Below are positions 54,712 to 64,000 of a DNA stretch of 64,000 nucleotides, in pieces. Origin of the DNA: Nostoc sphaeroides. GTDB lineage: Bacteria; Cyanobacteriota; Cyanobacteriia; Cyanobacteriales; Nostocaceae. The number at the start of each line of letters is the position of its first letter. Position 1 is the first letter of the stretch. The notes beneath the pieces were generated by a model. It made no database searches and had not been told where the DNA came from. It worked only from the letters and a program-made list of their open reading frames with translations. The stretch spans positions 4,834,501 through 4,898,500 of the forward strand of contig NZ_CP031941.1 in assembly GCF_003443655.1 (NCBI RefSeq), read 5' to 3'. The position numbers and the translations under genes are program-made.

Positions 54712-55146
54712 TTGCCTGTGAAACTTGATTCTGCTCCTTTGGACATTTCTGGCATATCTCAGACTGAGATCGAGCTAGAACCCAAAGACAGCAATGATTT
54801 TAACTTAACTCCTGCGATCGCCAAACCAGTTCAGCCTGTAGTTGCCGATAGTCCCCAAAAGCAGCAATCAGCGCTAGTAGTTTTTGGTACGACTTTTGTA
54901 ACCATTTTTCTAGCAGAAATTGGAGATAAAACTCAGCTATCCACCCTGTTAATGAGTGCAGAATCTCATTCGCCGTGGGTGGTATTTATCGGCTCGGCGG
55001 CGGCGCTGATAACCACCAGCTTATTAGGCGTGCTTTTAGGTAGTTGGATAGCCACCCGACTCAGCCCAAAAACTGTAGAAAAATCAGCAGGCGTAATGTT
55101 GTTAGTGATTTCCCTAATGCTCTTTTGGGATGTATTCCAAGGTTAG
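54712..55146 (+). CDS. UPF0016/Gdt1 hemi-exchanger, first half
   Basis: A single-domain member of the TMEM165/Gdt1 cation exchanger family that carries Mn2+ (and Ca2+). One copy of the signature EIGDKTQLSTLL (about 66-77 from the TTG start) lies in the first of three membrane helices. Full-length relatives have two such halves in one chain; here the second half is the next gene, 110 bp downstream, so the pair probably works as a heterodimer. A long hydrophilic N-terminal stretch precedes the helices. Start could be TTG 54712 or GTG 54718. Probably in plasma or thylakoid membrane. Confidence 0.85.
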   Translation: MPVKLDSAPLDISGISQTEIELEPKDSNDFNLTPAIAKPVQPVVADSPQKQQSALVVFGTTFVTIFLAEIGDKTQLSTLLMSAESHSPWVVFIGSAAALITTSLLGVLLGSWIATRLSPKTVEKSAGVMLLVISLMLFWDVFQG

Positions 55147-55256
55147 TTAGGAGTTAGGAGTTACTAGTTAAGAATTAGAAGTTAGTAGTTATTCTCCCTC
55201 ATCTCCCGGTTGGTGAGCGAAGTCGAACCACATCTCCCCCATTCCCCCTTAATAAT

Positions 55257-55559
55257 ATGGATTGGCATCTTTTAGGACTAAGCTTTATTACAGTTTTTTT
55301 ATCAGAATTGGGTGACAAAAGTCAGCTAGCGGCGATCGCACTTTCAGGGCGTAGTAATTCTCCGCGTGCAGTATTTTTTGGTGCAGCAGGCGCATTGCTG
55401 TTGACAAGTCTGTTGGGATCATTAGCAGGAGGTGCAGTAGCAGAATTATTACCTACACGCTTGTTAAAAGCGATCGCTGCTGTGGGATTTGCCATCCTCG
55501 CTGCACGTCTGCTGTTATTTAACAATGAACCACCGACGGATTCTGAACAAACACCTTAA
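55257..55559 (+). CDS. UPF0016/Gdt1 hemi-exchanger, second half
   Basis: A 100-residue partner of the preceding gene. It has the second signature ELGDKSQLAAIAL (about 17-29) and three helices. The two motifs face each other in the family's antiparallel fold and together form the ion site. Paired single-domain exchangers for manganese have been described in filamentous cyanobacteria. STRR-like repeats lie between the two genes. Confidence 0.87.
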   Translation: MDWHLLGLSFITVFLSELGDKSQLAAIALSGRSNSPRAVFFGAAGALLLTSLLGSLAGGAVAELLPTRLLKAIAAVGFAILAARLLLFNNEPPTDSEQTP

Positions 55560-55679
55560 AGAAGAATTCAGAATCCAGGAATCAGAATTACTCTTTCTGG
55601 GAGATTGGAACCCCCGAAGGTTTTAAACTAATATCATATTAGGGAACTCCAAAAAATAAATTATTCCACATTCAAGTCG

Positions 55680-55750
55680 TTGACTGTTGACTGTTGACTG
55701 TTGACTGTTGACTGTTGACTGAAAGTGAACCGTCAACGGTCAACAGTGAA
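55680..55750. repeat. STRR array (TTGACTG) with inverted partner
   Basis: Five or more TTGACTG units then GTCAACGGTCAACAG, able to fold back. The 55560-56040 gap also has a CCTCCTCGCAGGCGGGGTGG stretch and a CTTGTGGGGTGGGCATCCTG repeat (inverted, 55907-55935). No gene seen. Confidence 0.8.
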
Positions 55751-56040
55751 CAATAGCAATGGAATATTTTTTTACTTGGAAGTCCCTTATGTCCGGCAAA
55801 TTACCCATAATAAAAGAATCCCTCCTCGCAGGCGGGGTGGGGTTCTCCAGGTTTAATAAGCGATCAAGCGGACATAATAAGCTGTTCCACAAATAAACTT
55901 GCATATACTGGGCGGGCAGGATGCCCACCCCACAAGAGTTATATTTAATAAGGGTTATGCAAATTAAATGTTTTTTAGCTTATCACCCAGTCAGACTCGA
56001 ATTCATACTGAATTCTGACTCCTGACTTCTGAATTCTTCT

Positions 56041-56967
56041 TTACAAAGTTTCCCAACCGGTTCCTTTGTAGCCGTATTGAAAAATTTCTGGATGCAAGAT
56101 TTCTGCCAAAATTTCTAGAGAATCTACCAGTCGCGGCCCTGGACGATTGAAGTAAGAATTGCCATCAGTAATGTAGACTCTACCAGCTTCGGTAGCGTGT
56201 AGTTTTTCCCACTCTGGACGTTGAGTTAATAAATTGGCTTCTTGGCGAGTCCGATTTAAATCAAAGCCACAAGGCATAAAAACAATTACATCTGGATCGG
56301 TTGTTATTAGTGTTTCCCACGGCAAAATAGGAGAAGGCTGACCTGTAGCGCAAAATAGAGAATGTCCTCCTGCTAAGTTAACTAATTCAGGAATCCAATT
56401 GGCGGCTACCATCAAAGGATCAGTCCACTCGATACAGGCGACAGTGGGAAGTTCATTTAAAGAAAGTCCCTGGACTTTTTGTTGACAAATTCTGACGCGA
56501 GCTTCTAAGTTCTCTAGAACTTTAACCGAGTCTACCTCGAAGGTATTGCCGACTCGTTGAATGTCAGCCCAAACATCTTGCAGAAGATTGGGTTGTAAAG
56601 AAATAATCTGGGGTTTACTGTCAATGAGTGTAGCAACTGCCTTTTCAACATCCTGTAAGCTGACAGCACAAACATCGCACTGGTCTTGAGTCAGAATGTG
56701 GGTAGGCTGCAATTGCTCTAAAACATCTGTTTTGATTTGGTAAATACTGAGAGCAGATTGCAATAAATTGTTCACTTCATTGTGAATTTGGCTGCTGGAG
56801 GCATTGGAGTTTAAGCGTGCTTCGGTACAAATGGGGCGATTGAGGATTTCTGGAGGGTAATCGCATTCGTGCGATCGCCCCACAATAGCATCAACCAAGC
56901 CTAGTGCCGCTAAAATCTCTGTTCCACCGGGAATTAAGGAAACAATTCTCACATTACTATCTGTCAT
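56041..56967 (-). CDS. BtuF-like cobalamin/iron-siderophore binding protein
   Basis: A 308-residue class-III periplasmic-binding-type fold. IVSLIPGGTEILAALGLVDA IVGRSHECDYPP at the N terminus, VCAVSLQDVEKAVATL in the middle, VNLAGGHSLF and DPDVIVFMPCGFDLNRT after. Usually part of vitamin B12 or haem/iron-chelate ABC uptake, but there is no signal peptide and no permease or ATPase gene nearby. Many cyanobacteria have such a cytoplasmic-looking version; its role is unclear. Confidence 0.82.
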   Translation of the reverse strand: MTDSNVRIVSLIPGGTEILAALGLVDAIVGRSHECDYPPEILNRPICTEARLNSNASSSQIHNEVNNLLQSALSIYQIKTDVLEQLQPTHILTQDQCDVCAVSLQDVEKAVATLIDSKPQIISLQPNLLQDVWADIQRVGNTFEVDSVKVLENLEARVRICQQKVQGLSLNELPTVACIEWTDPLMVAANWIPELVNLAGGHSLFCATGQPSPILPWETLITTDPDVIVFMPCGFDLNRTRQEANLLTQRPEWEKLHATEAGRVYITDGNSYFNRPGPRLVDSLEILAEILHPEIFQYGYKGTGWETL

Positions 56968-57469
56968 CGCTCCACCTCCGTAAAACCTGCCGTTACCTTA
57001 ATTTTTGCAGAATTTGAGTCATTAGGTATCTTTCTCTAGGAGAATCAAGGGTGTTTTGCTAGTCACCACTAAGCAATAAATTTAACTGGGGATTAAGAAT
57101 TAAAGATTAAGAATTAAACATTAAAGATTAATAAAATTTTTTCCACTCCCCAGACAGAAATTCAAAATATTATATTAATTAACAGTATCTTTACTTGAGA
57201 GAGAGTGGAATTACTTTATAGTAGAATTACTTGAGAGTAAAATGATTTGAACTGCTAATTATCACCTAGCAAAAATTACCGCCATAAATTAACAGAATTA
57301 ATCAGCAAAATCTAGCTATGAACTCGTTAGCTAAAATCATAAAATTTGATTATAAAAATTATATTTTCCGGTTGTGAAAAACCATATCCAGTAGTTGTAG
57401 TGATACAAAGATAGTTCTACTTTTTCTATAGAACTGCAAGGTAAAATTATTTCTTCTTGAGGTCAACTA

Positions 57470-59272
57470 ATGCAGGTGGTGTCAGCTAGAGATATTACAG
57501 AGCACAAGCAGGCCCAAGAGGCTTTACAAATCAAAGAAAATCGTCGGCGAAAACAAAGCCAGACGCTGGTACAGCTGGCAAGAAGCAAGACATTTCAGCA
57601 AGGTGATCTTAATGCGGCCTTAAGGGAAATCACAGAGACTGCTGCTCGGACGCTCTTGGTGAAGCGAGTTGGTGTATGGTTATATAATCAAGAGCGTTCA
57701 AAACTTGAATGCATCGATTTATATGATGTAAGCACCAATAAGCATAGCTTTGGTAACTCACTTTTAGAAAAAAATTATCCCACTTATTTCCAGGCTTTAG
57801 AAGAAGAACGTACCATTGCCGTAGATGATGCCATAAACGATATAAGAACCCAAGAATTATCCGAATCTTATCTTTCAGTTTGGGGTATCACATCCCTGTT
57901 GGATGCACCGATTTGGCTAGAGGGTCGAATGGTTGGCGTAGTGTGTCACGAACACATAGGCGAAGAACGCCAATGGACTTTGGAGGAGGAGACTTTTGCT
58001 GGCTCGATTGCAGATTTTGTGACGTTGGCTATAGAAGCGAAGCAGCGAAACTTCGCACAAGAAGCATTGCGCCTCACTATGTCGCAATTTCGGGCGATTT
58101 TTGAGCGTTCTTCTATCGGCATTGGACTTATAGATATGAAAGCGCAGATAGTCGATACTAATCTGGCACTGTGTGAGATTTTAGGATATAGCCGAGAAGA
58201 GTTATCCGGCAAGCGCTTTACAGATTACATTTCCACACAAAGGGGAGATTTAAAACTTTACAAACAACTTCTGTCAAGAATTCGCACAGACTTAAAAAGA
58301 ACTTCGAGGGTAGGCTTCCAACCCGACAAATATCAGGAACAGTTTGCCGAAAGACATCGGATTGAGATGGAAAGACGCTGCCTGCATCAAAATGGTAGCT
58401 TAGTTTGGACTCATATCTCTGTTTCTGTTATACCAGGGAGCAATGGTGAACCTGAGTTTTTTCTAGCGATGATTGAGAACATTACTGAACGTAAAGAAAC
58501 AGAGTTGAAACTTCTTGCCTCTCAAGAAGCAGCAGAAGCGGCCAGTCGGGCAAAAAGTGAATTTTTAGCAACCATGAGTCATGAGTTGCGGACACCTCTC
58601 AATGCAATTATGGGTTTGTCGCAGTTGTTGCAACAAGAAATAGTTGGCTCTCTCAATGAAAAGCAGAACGAATATGTAAGTTCTATATATAGTAGTGGTG
58701 AACATCTGCTGACACTGATTAACGATATCCTTGATTTATCTAAGATAGAAGCAGCTAAAGAGGAACTGTTACTCTCACCTTTGCCAGTATCAGATTTATG
58801 TAATTATGCCATTTGGACAGTGCGCGATCGCGCCTCAGAAAAGGGATTGCAACTCACCTGTAAAATTGACGTAGAAGAGGATATTTGTATTGGTGATGAA
58901 CGGCGCATTAAGCAAATGCTACTCAACCTGCTCACCAATGCGATTAAATTCACCCCAGCCGGTCAGGTATCGCTGGTAGTCAAAAAAGTACCGCAAGGGA
59001 TAACGTTTACAGTTTCAGATACTGGAATTGGGATTGACTCAAATCAGCTTCAATTTCTATTTGAACCGTTTAAACAGCTTGATAGTCGGTTAAATCGGCA
59101 GTATGAAGGCACTGGTTTGGGTTTAGCTTTAACACGCAAATTAGCGCGTTTGCATGGTGGAGATGTAACTGTTACATCGACTTTAGGAGAAGGTAGTCAG
59201 TTCACTCTGTTTCTACCAAATCTAGTTGACATGCAAACAGCGCAAAATGAAGGATATCAGCAAGATAAGTAG
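57470..59272 (+). CDS. Sensor histidine kinase, N-terminally shortened
   Basis: A 600-residue soluble sensor kinase. Order: a leftover PAC-like tail at the very start ([20 protein letters not shown]), GAF domain (about 45-195), PAS/PAC (about 203-345, with an unusual ~35-residue insertion, [20 protein letters not shown] on), HisKA with His371 in [12 protein letters not shown], and HATPase with NAIKFTPAG (N box), DTGIGI (G1) and GTGLGLAL (G2). Beginning inside a PAC motif suggests the original N terminus was lost; the 500 bp upstream hold no PAS coding. No response regulator is adjacent. Confidence 0.9.
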   Translation: MQVVSARDITEHKQAQEALQIKENRRRKQSQTLVQLARSKTFQQGDLNAALREITETAARTLLVKRVGVWLYNQERSKLECIDLYDVSTNKHSFGNSLLEKNYPTYFQALEEERTIAVDDAINDIRTQELSESYLSVWGITSLLDAPIWLEGRMVGVVCHEHIGEERQWTLEEETFAGSIADFVTLAIEAKQRNFAQEALRLTMSQFRAIFERSSIGIGLIDMKAQIVDTNLALCEILGYSREELSGKRFTDYISTQRGDLKLYKQLLSRIRTDLKRTSRVGFQPDKYQEQFAERHRIEMERRCLHQNGSLVWTHISVSVIPGSNGEPEFFLAMIENITERKETELKLLASQEAAEAASRAKSEFLATMSHELRTPLNAIMGLSQLLQQEIVGSLNEKQNEYVSSIYSSGEHLLTLINDILDLSKIEAAKEELLLSPLPVSDLCNYAIWTVRDRASEKGLQLTCKIDVEEDICIGDERRIKQMLLNLLTNAIKFTPAGQVSLVVKKVPQGITFTVSDTGIGIDSNQLQFLFEPFKQLDSRLNRQYEGTGLGLALTRKLARLHGGDVTVTSTLGEGSQFTLFLPNLVDMQTAQNEGYQQDK

Positions 59273-59615
59273 AGCTGCGTGAATAATTCAAGGTTTGTAG
59301 TGGAAAGATCGCCACGCGATCGCTTTATCCCCATCATAGCGTAGGCATAACCTGCCGCAGATATCACTGCGATCGATCTGAAACTATGAAAATTACACGA
59401 AGATAAGTATTTTTATATACATTTATCAGCCAACAATGTAAAGATATGTCTTAAAGTATAGACATTTAAGTAAATATTCAGTATTAGGTTATAGACATTA
59501 AAGTATTGCCGAAACCGTCAACTCTCTGCGAATTCTTTGTGCTTTACAACAGCACTAACAGCAGGTTGAAAACTGAAGTTACTCCAAAAATATTCTATTC
59601 AAGAAGGTAAAAATT

Positions 59616-61949
59616 ATGGCAAATATCATTGGAACTAAAGGTAATGATACGTTAGTGGTTAGCCAGTATGATGGCACTAATGACACACTCACTGGTGGAG
59701 GTGGGCAAGATAAATTTATTTACACATTATATTACAACATGTACATGTACAATATCACTGATTTCAGTGGTATTGGTACAAGTCCAAATCCATCGGCAGC
59801 AGTCATTACCGAAGTTGATACGTTGATATTTCAAGACATTGGCTTTACTGCCCGAAATCTCCTACTTACACAGAATGGTAACAATCTGGAAATTAGCTTT
59901 GATGGAGACATAACTGATGATGGAGAGGTAATTGGGACGGATTACGACTCACAAGATATAAGTCCCTTTTTATTTGAGAAGCCAATAGTCACCCTGCAAA
60001 ATTTTACCCTGGAAAACCTAGATAATCTATCAACTCTGGGCAATATCCTGTTTTATGGACAAACCAGCATCAAGGACAGCTTTGATGTCGTTAATGCCAA
60101 CTCTACCCAACAGAACCCATTTAATAAGAACACAGTCACCTTTTTTAACGACCTGAATAACTATGTCATCGGCTTTGATAACTCAAATGATGTCATCAAT
60201 GGCCAGGGCGGTAATGATAGCATCAATGGCTTGAGTGGCAACGACCTGCTGCGCGGTGGTGCGGGAAATGATACTCTCATGGGTGATGTGGGTGATGATT
60301 CCCTCAAAGGTAATACTGGTAACGACCTGCTGCTTGGTGGTACGGGCAATGATACTCTGATTGGTGGTGTGGGCAATGATACCCTCAAAGGTGGCGCTGG
60401 TAAGGATACCTTAAATGTTTACGGTTCAGCAGGTGATAACCTACTCTCTGGGGGCGATGGTAATGATTCTCTTAGTGCCTCTCACTATTTCTCTTTTGAA
60501 GAATTCGGCTATTTTGCAGAAACCATCTATTTCACCTCAGGCAATAACACTCTCAAAGGTGGCGATGGTAACGATACCTTGGATGTTAAAGGTTCAACAG
60601 GTGATAACCTACTCTCTGGGGGCGATGGCAATGATTCTCTTAGCGCCTCTGGCTACCGCAAATTCGACGGCTCATTTGTATATTACATTGTTGGCAATAA
60701 CACCCTCAACGGTGGTACTGGTAACGATACCTTAGATGCTAATGGTTCGAGAGGCGATAACTTACTCTCTGGGAACGATGGCAATGATTATCTCTCTGCC
60801 TCTTGCGACTACGGTAGAATAGGCTTCTCTGACTCCTCAGGTAATAACACGCTCAACGGTGGCGATGGTAACGATATCTTAGATGTTCAGGGAACAGGCG
60901 ATAACCTCCTCTCAGGAGGCGATGGTAATGATTCTCTTTTTGCCTCTGGTGAATTTGAAAGCTTCTTAGGAATCTATAAAGTTGTTGGTAATAACATCCT
61001 CAACGGTGGTACTGGTAACGATACCTTGAATGTTGATATTTCAGAAGGCGATAACCTGCTCTCTGGAGGCGATGACGATGATTATCTCTCTGCCTCTGGC
61101 TACTTCGGCGACGAGGTAGGATACAATCTTACTGCGTCAGGGAATAACACCCTTAAAGGTGGTGCTGGTAACGATACCTTGAATGCTGACATCTCAGAAG
61201 GTGATAACCTACTTGATGGCGGGAATGGCAATGATTACCTCTCTGCCGTTGATACTTCAACAGGCGATAACACCCTCAACGGTGGTTCTGGTAACGACAC
61301 CTTGAAGGCTGACAATTCAACAATCGATAACCTACTCAATGGCGGGAATGGCAATGATTATCTCTCTGCCGTTGGCACTTCAAAAGGCAATAACACCCTC
61401 AACGGTGGTGCTGGTAAAGATACCTTGAAGGTTGACAATTCAAGAGGCGATAATCTACTCTCTGGGGGCAATGGCAATGATTTTCTCTCTGCCCTTGCAG
61501 CCTCAGGCAATAACACCCTCAACGGTGGCGCTGGCAGTGATATTCTGATAGGTGGAAAAGGTAATGATGCCCTCTATGGTGGGAATGGTGCTGATACCTT
61601 TGTTTTCAATAGTTACAATGAAGGCGTTGATCGTATTTATGACTTCAATAACGCAACGAATGAAGGCGTTGATAGTCCTTATGAGTCCAACGCAACTAAT
61701 GAATATATTGAGATACGGGCTGCTGGTTTTGGTGGGCAATTATCAATAGGTGTACTCTCAGCGAATCAGTTTACCCTTGGAACATCTGCAACAACGATCG
61801 CTCAACGATTTATTTATGATAACAGTACAGGTGCATTGTACTTTGATCAAGATGGCAGTGCAGATGCGTTTACTCAGGTAAAATTTGCACAATTATTTGG
61901 TGGAGTGTCACTAAGCGAAAAAGTTTTTTATGTGACTGCTGAATATTGA
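59616..61949 (+). CDS. RTX-type calcium-binding repeat protein
   Basis: A 777-residue, very acidic and Gly/Asn-rich protein, probably secreted by type I export through a C-terminal signal. Starts MANIIGTKGNDTLVVSQYDG. Nonapeptide repeats GGxGNDTLx run from about 190 to 660. The later part is built of longer modules alternating NNTLNGG..GNDTLD and GDNLLSGG..GNDYLSAS with variable inserts. It ends in a domain (YIEIRAAGFGGQLSIGVLSA, YFDQDGSADAFTQVKFAQLF) common at the C terminus of cyanobacterial RTX-like proteins. No ABC exporter is adjacent. Function unknown. Confidence 0.85.
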   Translation: MANIIGTKGNDTLVVSQYDGTNDTLTGGGGQDKFIYTLYYNMYMYNITDFSGIGTSPNPSAAVITEVDTLIFQDIGFTARNLLLTQNGNNLEISFDGDITDDGEVIGTDYDSQDISPFLFEKPIVTLQNFTLENLDNLSTLGNILFYGQTSIKDSFDVVNANSTQQNPFNKNTVTFFNDLNNYVIGFDNSNDVINGQGGNDSINGLSGNDLLRGGAGNDTLMGDVGDDSLKGNTGNDLLLGGTGNDTLIGGVGNDTLKGGAGKDTLNVYGSAGDNLLSGGDGNDSLSASHYFSFEEFGYFAETIYFTSGNNTLKGGDGNDTLDVKGSTGDNLLSGGDGNDSLSASGYRKFDGSFVYYIVGNNTLNGGTGNDTLDANGSRGDNLLSGNDGNDYLSASCDYGRIGFSDSSGNNTLNGGDGNDILDVQGTGDNLLSGGDGNDSLFASGEFESFLGIYKVVGNNILNGGTGNDTLNVDISEGDNLLSGGDDDDYLSASGYFGDEVGYNLTASGNNTLKGGAGNDTLNADISEGDNLLDGGNGNDYLSAVDTSTGDNTLNGGSGNDTLKADNSTIDNLLNGGNGNDYLSAVGTSKGNNTLNGGAGKDTLKVDNSRGDNLLSGGNGNDFLSALAASGNNTLNGGAGSDILIGGKGNDALYGGNGADTFVFNSYNEGVDRIYDFNNATNEGVDSPYESNATNEYIEIRAAGFGGQLSIGVLSANQFTLGTSATTIAQRFIYDNSTGALYFDQDGSADAFTQVKFAQLFGGVSLSEKVFYVTAEY

Positions 61950-62027
61950 TTATTCTAGCCAGATAAAAATAATAAATTCTGAAAATGCGAGATGTCTATA
62001 AATAGCACCTCGCATTCGATAGTATTT

Positions 62028-62421
62028 AGGACTTACGCATTGACAAGAAATACCAAATATAAAATATATATCAAGTTTAAAAACCACATCTTTCGTAAGG
62101 GCACAGCAATGCTCATAAGTGTCAACTTAAGCTAAAAGTCTTTTCAAATCTCGTTTCCAGCCTCTGGGCTGGAAATGCACTTCAATTGCGCCTCTGCCGC
62201 AAGTCTAGAGGCGGAGCCTCAACGACGGGCATTCCCAGTCGGAGCAGGGGAACGAGACATATCTAAAAGCTTGTTCTAAGATGGCTTTCACCTTAATTTG
62301 ACACCAATGAGCAATGCTGTGCCCCTACAGCATTTACGATGGCAGGATAATTACGAAAAGCCTGAAAGAACCCATTTTAGTTAATTCACATTATGATGCA
62401 TTTGTACAGTGCGTAAGTCCT
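62028..62421. mobile_element. 394-bp element with AGGACTTACGCA ends
   Basis: Starts AGGACTTACGCATTG; the reverse complement of the end is AGGACTTACGCACTG. Flanks AGTATTT and AGTATTA look like a target duplication of 6-7 bp. The interior has no reading frame of note but contains palindromes (GGAGCCTCAACGACGGGCAT region). Likely a deletion derivative of an insertion sequence. Confidence 0.75.
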
Positions 62422-62471
62422 AGTATTAATGAAAATCGTGTTCACTAACCAATCAATTTAGCAATCCTAAA

Positions 62472-62915
62472 TCATTCTAATTGGAAAAATTTTCTCATTA
62501 TCACATGGGGAATCCCAGCTTCTTCAAATATTTCTCCTTCTTCTACAAAGTCCAATTTTTTGTACAAAACTTTTACATACTCTTGGGCATGGATTACAAC
62601 TTCTGGAATATTTTTATTAGCTATAACCTCTAGTGCCTCAATCATAATTTTCTTACCAATACCCTGCCCTCTAGCTGGAGACAAAACAGCAAGTCTTTCT
62701 ATTTTGGCAGTTTTATCATCCAAATATCTAATTCTGGTAGTACCCACAGCTTTCTGATCTAAATAAGCAATCAAATGCTGAGATATTTCATCTTTGCCAT
62801 CAAACTCTAAAGCGGGATCTACCCCTTGTTCTTCCTGAAAAACTGATTTTCTAATTGCTGCGATCGCTGGAAATTCTTCAGGTAAATCAGCAACTTTTAT
62901 GACTAAATTACTCAT
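62472..62915 (-). CDS. GNAT family N-acetyltransferase
   Basis: A 147-residue acetyl-CoA-dependent transferase of the ElaA-like type. From ATG 62915: MSNLVIKVADLPEEFPAIAA IRKSVFQEEQGVDPAL, then the acetyl-CoA loop PARGQGIGKKIM (about 82-93) and HAQEYVKVLYKKLDF near the C terminus. The upstream 28-codon extension crosses a terminator hairpin and is rejected. Substrate unknown. Confidence 0.88.
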   Translation of the reverse strand: MSNLVIKVADLPEEFPAIAAIRKSVFQEEQGVDPALEFDGKDEISQHLIAYLDQKAVGTTRIRYLDDKTAKIERLAVLSPARGQGIGKKIMIEALEVIANKNIPEVVIHAQEYVKVLYKKLDFVEEGEIFEEAGIPHVIMRKFFQLE

Positions 62916-62947
62916 CAAATTATTTCTGTATTTAGTATATAAAAAAA

Positions 62948-62964
62948 GGTGGGCATTGCCCACC
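62948..62964 (-). terminator. Terminator of the P5C dehydrogenase gene
   Basis: GGTGGGCA/TGCCCACC hairpin followed on the minus strand by seven T; same as at 39782. Confidence 0.8.
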
Positions 62965-62973
62965 CTACAAGCT

Positions 62974-64000
62974 TTAATCTGCACCTTCAATTGGTGCAAA
63001 ACCTTGACGTTGAATATTTTCTGTTACCGCGCGTGGTTCGAGGAATTGCAGAAGGTAATCAGGGCCGCCTGCTTTAGAACCTACTCCAGAAAGTTTGAAT
63101 CCACCAAAGGGTTGCCGCCCAACGATCGCTCCTGTAATATTACGGTTAATGTACAAATTCCCAACTTCAAATTCTACCTGCGCCTGCTGAATGTGCGAAG
63201 GTGTTCTAGAATAAAGTCCTCCAGTTAAGGCGTAGTTTGTACCGTTGGCGACTGCTAAGGCTTCTTGGAAATCTTTGACTCTAATTACCGCCAGCACCGG
63301 GCCAAAAATTTCTTCCTGGGAAATTACCGCATTTGGCGATACTTCACTAAAGATGACTGGGCCGATAAAATATCCTTGTTCGGGTGCTGGTAATTCCAAG
63401 GCTAATTGTGCTTCTGCCTTACCCTTCTCAATATACTCACGGATGCGATCGCGGGCATTAGCATCAATTACTGGCCCAACTTGTGTACTTGGTAACTCTG
63501 CTTCCCCAATGTTCAAGGATTTTGTCGCTTCTACCAACCGTTGCACAAAGGCATCATAAATCGGTTGCAGTACAATCACCCTGGAAGCAGCAGAACATTT
63601 TTGTCCACTGTAACCAAATGCTGACTGCACAACCCCCACAACAGCTTGGTCTAAATCAGCACTTTCATCGACAATAATGGCATTCTTGCCACCCATTTCC
63701 GCAATCACCCGTTTCATGTGCTTTTGTCCGGGTTTTAAGATTGCCGCCTCTGCGTAAATTCTACAGCCGACTTCTTGGGAACCTGTAAAAGCAATTACAT
63801 GAGTATCTGGATGATTTACTAAATAAGCGCCGACTTGCGAACCCTTGCCAGGTACGTATTGAAATACACCTTTGGGAAAACCAGCATCTACCAAGATTTC
63901 TGTGAATTTTGCTGCAATTACAGAAGATGTTTCCGCAGGTTTTAGGAGAGTACAATTGCCTGAAACCAAAGCTGCAACAGTCATTCCACAAGCGATCGCT
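62974..64000 (-). CDS. Delta-1-pyrroline-5-carboxylate dehydrogenase (PutA-type), N-terminal part outside
   Basis: C-terminal 342 residues of an aldehyde dehydrogenase; the frame is open to base 64000, so the gene continues beyond the window. Catalytic Cys is in GYSGQKCSAASR and the general base Glu in AEMGGKNAII. FTGSQEVG is the NAD-binding turn, and EEIFGPVLAV and FGGFKLSGVGSKAGGPDYL LQF are typical of P5C dehydrogenases, including the anchor loop that binds the glutamate carboxylate. In cyanobacteria this is usually fused to proline dehydrogenase (PutA), which would lie upstream. Pathway: proline to glutamate. Confidence 0.92.
   Translation of the reverse strand, partial: AIACGMTVAALVSGNCTLLKPAETSSVIAAKFTEILVDAGFPKGVFQYVPGKGSQVGAYLVNHPDTHVIAFTGSQEVGCRIYAEAAILKPGQKHMKRVIAEMGGKNAIIVDESADLDQAVVGVVQSAFGYSGQKCSAASRVIVLQPIYDAFVQRLVEATKSLNIGEAELPSTQVGPVIDANARDRIREYIEKGKAEAQLALELPAPEQGYFIGPVIFSEVSPNAVISQEEIFGPVLAVIRVKDFQEALAVANGTNYALTGGLYSRTPSHIQQAQVEFEVGNLYINRNITGAIVGRQPFGGFKLSGVGSKAGGPDYLLQFLEPRAVTENIQRQGFAPIEGAD

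Overview
The window reads as chromosomal DNA of a filamentous, probably heterocyst-forming cyanobacterium of the Nostoc/Anabaena type. Evidence: very frequent HIP1 octamers (GCGATCGC); a small psb30/ycf12 gene; a CpcS/CpeS-type bilin lyase; a flavodiiron gene pair in the order flv3-flv1; a glycine-rich RRM RNA-binding protein; hemi-exchanger UPF0016 genes; many short tandem heptanucleotide repeats (STRRs) between genes; and a dense population of small inverted-repeat (MITE-like) elements. No complete transposase gene was seen.

Layout: 1-1300 argH (5' cut by the window, frameshifted in an A8 run); 1.3-5.2 kb a small basic protein, Nudix and alpha/beta hydrolases and type III pantothenate kinase; 5.3-8.9 kb the flv3-flv1 pair; 9-10.7 kb a pentapeptide-repeat protein, a BrnT-type toxin-antitoxin pair, and an orphan antitoxin beside a vapC gene split by a MITE; 10.9-12 kb RRM protein and bilin lyase; 12.6-17.6 kb an RND efflux pair; 18.3-21.8 kb a PEP-CTERM protein and two glycosyltransferases; 22-26.5 kb the block rplS, tRNA-Trp, secE, nusG, rplK, rplA, L10 leader, rplJ, rplL; 27-34 kb PEP-CTERM protein, recQ, Uma2 nuclease, MFS exporter; 34.5-39.4 kb acyl-ACP synthetase, YlqD protein, pyruvate dehydrogenase E2; 39.8-43.1 kb rtcB, a methyltransferase and a HAD hydrolase; 43.2-46.8 kb tRNA-Ala, a miniature CAST-like element and two AAA-like ATPase genes; 46.9-53.5 kb O-methyltransferase, PRK-family kinase, radC, recJ; 53.9-62 kb psb30, YkgJ protein, hemi Mn exchangers, BtuF-like protein, histidine kinase, RTX-type protein; 62.5-64 kb acetyltransferase and the P5C dehydrogenase part of a proline oxidation enzyme.

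Most striking: directly downstream of tRNA-Ala(CGC) lies a 520-bp element (43250-43769) with perfect 40-bp terminal inverted repeats built from TnsB-site-like motifs. Inside, on the minus strand, are a 37-nt repeat resembling the type V-K (Cas12k) CRISPR repeat, a 37-nt spacer, a degenerate second repeat, and a truncated repeat followed by a 17-nt spacer. That spacer matches the neighbouring tRNA-Ala gene at 16 of 17 positions. The matched site has a GTA (GTN) PAM and lies 54 bp from the element end. This is the arrangement of a CRISPR-associated transposon with a homing crRNA, but with no cas12k, tnsB, tnsC or tniQ. I infer a non-autonomous or relic V-K CAST.

Second theme: repeat invasion of genes. 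A TA-targeting MITE with nested inverted repeats splits vapC, repeats have been absorbed into recJ and the RND pump, a repeat supplies the stop codon of one gene, and a 16-copy 21-bp array sits in frame upstream of an O-methyltransferase.
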